A DNA stretch of 64,000 nt, taken from positions 40,209 through 104,208 of the forward strand of contig RDOG01000014.1 of the NCBI GenBank assembly GCA_011365055.1, given 5' to 3'. Each line of letters begins with the position of its first letter. Position 1 is the stretch's first letter. The notes below the pieces were generated by a model, which saw only the letters and a program-made list of their open reading frames with translations, was not told where the DNA came from and did no database searches. Below are positions 62,675 through 64,000 of the stretch, piece by piece. The DNA comes from Promethearchaeota archaeon (GTDB lineage: Archaea > Asgardarchaeota > Lokiarchaeia > Helarchaeales > RDOG01). A program made the position numbers and the translations under genes.

Positions 62675-63535
62675 ATGTCTGAAGATAAAATAATTAACGG
62701 AACTGAAATGGCCCAAAAAATAAAAGATAATATAAAAAATGAGATAAATAGTTTAAAATCAAAAATTGGAAGGGCTCCTAGTTTAGTAACCATTTTAATA
62801 GGTAATGATCCCGGCTCAAAAGTATATGTTAATTTAAAACAAAAAGCTTGCTTAGAAGTGGGGATTGCTTCAGAAAAGCTAGAACTCGATGCGGATATTT
62901 CGGAAAATAAATTAATTAATATCATTAATGAATATAATAAAAAAAATGAAATTGACGGAATTTTAATTCAATTACCCCTCCCTAGTCATTTAAATCCACA
63001 AAAAATAATGCGTGCGATAGAACCGACGAAAGATATTGATGGTTTTCATCCAATAAACACGGGTTTATTGGCGAATGGCGATGAAAAAAATAGCTTCATT
63101 CCATGTACTCCAAAAGGGATGATATATATCTTAGAAAAAATTACGGATCTAAAAGGTAAAGATGTCGTAATTGTAAATCATAGCCCTTTAATAGGTCGCC
63201 CTTTAACAATGTTGCTTCTTAATAGAAATGCAACTGTAAAAATCTGTCATGAATTTACAAGAAATTTTGAAACGCAATTAAGTGAAGCTGATATAATAAT
63301 TACGGCTGTTGGGATACCAAATCTAATAACAACCGAAATGGTGAAAAAAAATGCCATAATATTGGATGCTGGATTTTCACGAGTTGAAGGAAAAATTAAG
63401 GGAGATGTAGAGTTTGATAAATTAATATCAAAAATTGATAAAATTACACCTCCAACAGGTGGAATCGGACCAATGACTATAGCAATGCTTCTTGAAAACA
63501 CGCTAATTTCCTATAAGAAGAGAAATTCTATTTAA
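62675..63535 (+). CDS. folD: Methylenetetrahydrofolate dehydrogenase/cyclohydrolase
   Basis: This 286-residue protein matches FolD: VTILIGNDPGSKVYVNLKQKAC near 37-58 (with the catalytic Tyr and Lys in YVNLKQK), DGILIQLPLPSHLNP near 95, PTKDIDGFHPINTG, PCTPKGMIYIL, and the NADP site VIVNHSPLIGRPL near 172, ending PPTGGIGPMTIAML. It interconverts methylene-, methenyl- and formyl-tetrahydrofolate. With SHMT in the same window it gives a folate-based one-carbon route. GGAGAA precedes the ATG. The length is normal. Confidence 0.94.
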   Translation: MSEDKIINGTEMAQKIKDNIKNEINSLKSKIGRAPSLVTILIGNDPGSKVYVNLKQKACLEVGIASEKLELDADISENKLINIINEYNKKNEIDGILIQLPLPSHLNPQKIMRAIEPTKDIDGFHPINTGLLANGDEKNSFIPCTPKGMIYILEKITDLKGKDVVIVNHSPLIGRPLTMLLLNRNATVKICHEFTRNFETQLSEADIIITAVGIPNLITTEMVKKNAIILDAGFSRVEGKIKGDVEFDKLISKIDKITPPTGGIGPMTIAMLLENTLISYKKRNSI

Positions 63536-63719
63536 AAGACCAAAACTATAAATCTGATCGTAATTAATAATGAGATATCTAAAATTTCTATAATAAATAC
63601 TAAAAGTAAGGAAAATAGAATTTTGATTATAAATTTATGATTAATATGTTATCATTAATGAAATTTGACTTTGTTTATGGCAGATCTTAATTCTATTTAG
63701 TGAGTGGTTGTGTTGATAT

Positions 63720-64000
63720 ATGAAAATTCTTAAGAAAGTCGCACCAATTGGCTGTTTTATTATATTTTTCATGTGTTTATTCATTCCATTTATTCCAATA
63801 ATAAATAATTCTTCATTATATGACGAAAATTTTATCATTGACAATCAAAATCCGTTGGATCCCCCTGTAGAACAAGAAATTTCTATAAAAGAAGTACTTC
63901 AACAGAATTTAAATAATATTTCTGGAACTGGGGATGCTCTTAGTGGTGAAAAATTTTGTCAAATTCAAGGAAATGAATTAGATAAACTTGGTAATTCATC
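63720..64000 (+). CDS. Secreted protein, N-terminal part (cut by window edge)
   Basis: ATG 63720 opens a frame that runs to the end of the window (93 codons). The N-terminus is a typical signal peptide: KILKK, then a hydrophobic stretch (APIGCFIIFFMCLFIPFIPI), followed by polar sequence with several N-x-S/T sites (NNSS, NNIS). The visible part has no recognisable domain. It is likely a surface or exported protein like the others in this window. The rest lies outside. Confidence 0.65.
   Translation, partial: MKILKKVAPIGCFIIFFMCLFIPFIPIINNSSLYDENFIIDNQNPLDPPVEQEISIKEVLQQNLNNISGTGDALSGEKFCQIQGNELDKLGNS

Noticed and set aside
1..64000. tRNA, rRNA, CRISPR arrays, transposases, integrases, replication origin
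   Set aside because: Read for T-arm/GGTTC-type ends, direct-repeat arrays and DDE or recombinase motifs; none was seen. A covariance-model search could still find a diverged or intron-containing tRNA.

Overview
The window is very AT-rich and gene-dense and reads as a piece of an Asgard archaeal chromosome, most like the Lokiarchaeia. This is inferred from gene content; no marker tree was made. The archaeal side is shown by ribosomal protein S25e, a pyruvoyl arginine decarboxylase, a geranylgeranyl-reductase-type flavoprotein and GGTGA/GGAG ribosome binding sites, often with TTG or GTG starts. The Asgard side is shown by eukaryote-like signature proteins: a Rab/Ras-like GTPase, two Arf-like GTPases with extra C-terminal domains, a zinc-ribbon Roadblock protein, several longin-like proteins, paired V4R (TRAPP-related) proteins and an isoprenylcysteine-methyltransferase-like enzyme.

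Layout. 1-6.8 kb: envelope and membrane genes, a GH63-like glycosidase, a ferredoxin/FixC-like flavoprotein pair, and a membrane protein with an SDR epimerase. 7.3-11.5 kb: two overlapping V4R-like genes, a TPR/Ig-like protein, and a nitroreductase with a Cys-rich partner. 11.9-17.6 kb: an M28 peptidase, a nitrilase-family amidase, the Rab-like GTPase, a winged-helix iron-sulfur protein, a frameshifted membrane gene and an SGNH hydrolase. 18.2-24.1 kb: a large cytoplasmic beta-domain protein, two tandem FGGY kinases and a B-box-like zinc finger membrane protein. 24.4-27.5 kb: an operon-like array behind a 9-bp inverted repeat, with a longin/DENN-like protein, a 7TM protein and two Arf-like GTPases. 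27.6-32.0 kb: a small Cys-rich gene and a pair of paralogues of an unrecognised family around an LRR protein.

32.3-38.4 kb: two surface proteins (CBM9-like and beta-helix/TSP3), the ICMT-like methyltransferase and a broken CPBP (CAAX-protease family) gene. 38.6-44.2 kb: asparagine synthetase A followed by gatC-gatA-gatB and a DegT aminotransferase. 44.4-47.8 kb: the zinc-ribbon Roadblock protein, a MASE3 histidine kinase and a response regulator fused to a longin-like domain. 48-54 kb: DUF5320, a second ferredoxin/flavoprotein pair, a PD-(D/E)XK nuclease, S25e, a one-domain Lrp/AsnC protein and SHMT. 54.4-58.7 kb: a second 7TM protein, two radical SAM/SPASM proteins, a longin-like protein and PdaD. 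59.4-64 kb: an AttH/CrtC-like protein with an acyl-CoA synthetase alpha subunit, a membrane protein, FolD and the start of a secreted protein.

Two themes stand out. Eukaryote-like GTPase and longin/Roadblock parts are clustered with membrane sensors and with a two-component system. Several spacers hold decayed or frameshifted gene fragments (16.5, 17.7, 17.9, 29.1 and 35.0 kb). No tRNA, rRNA, CRISPR array, transposase or integrase was recognised.
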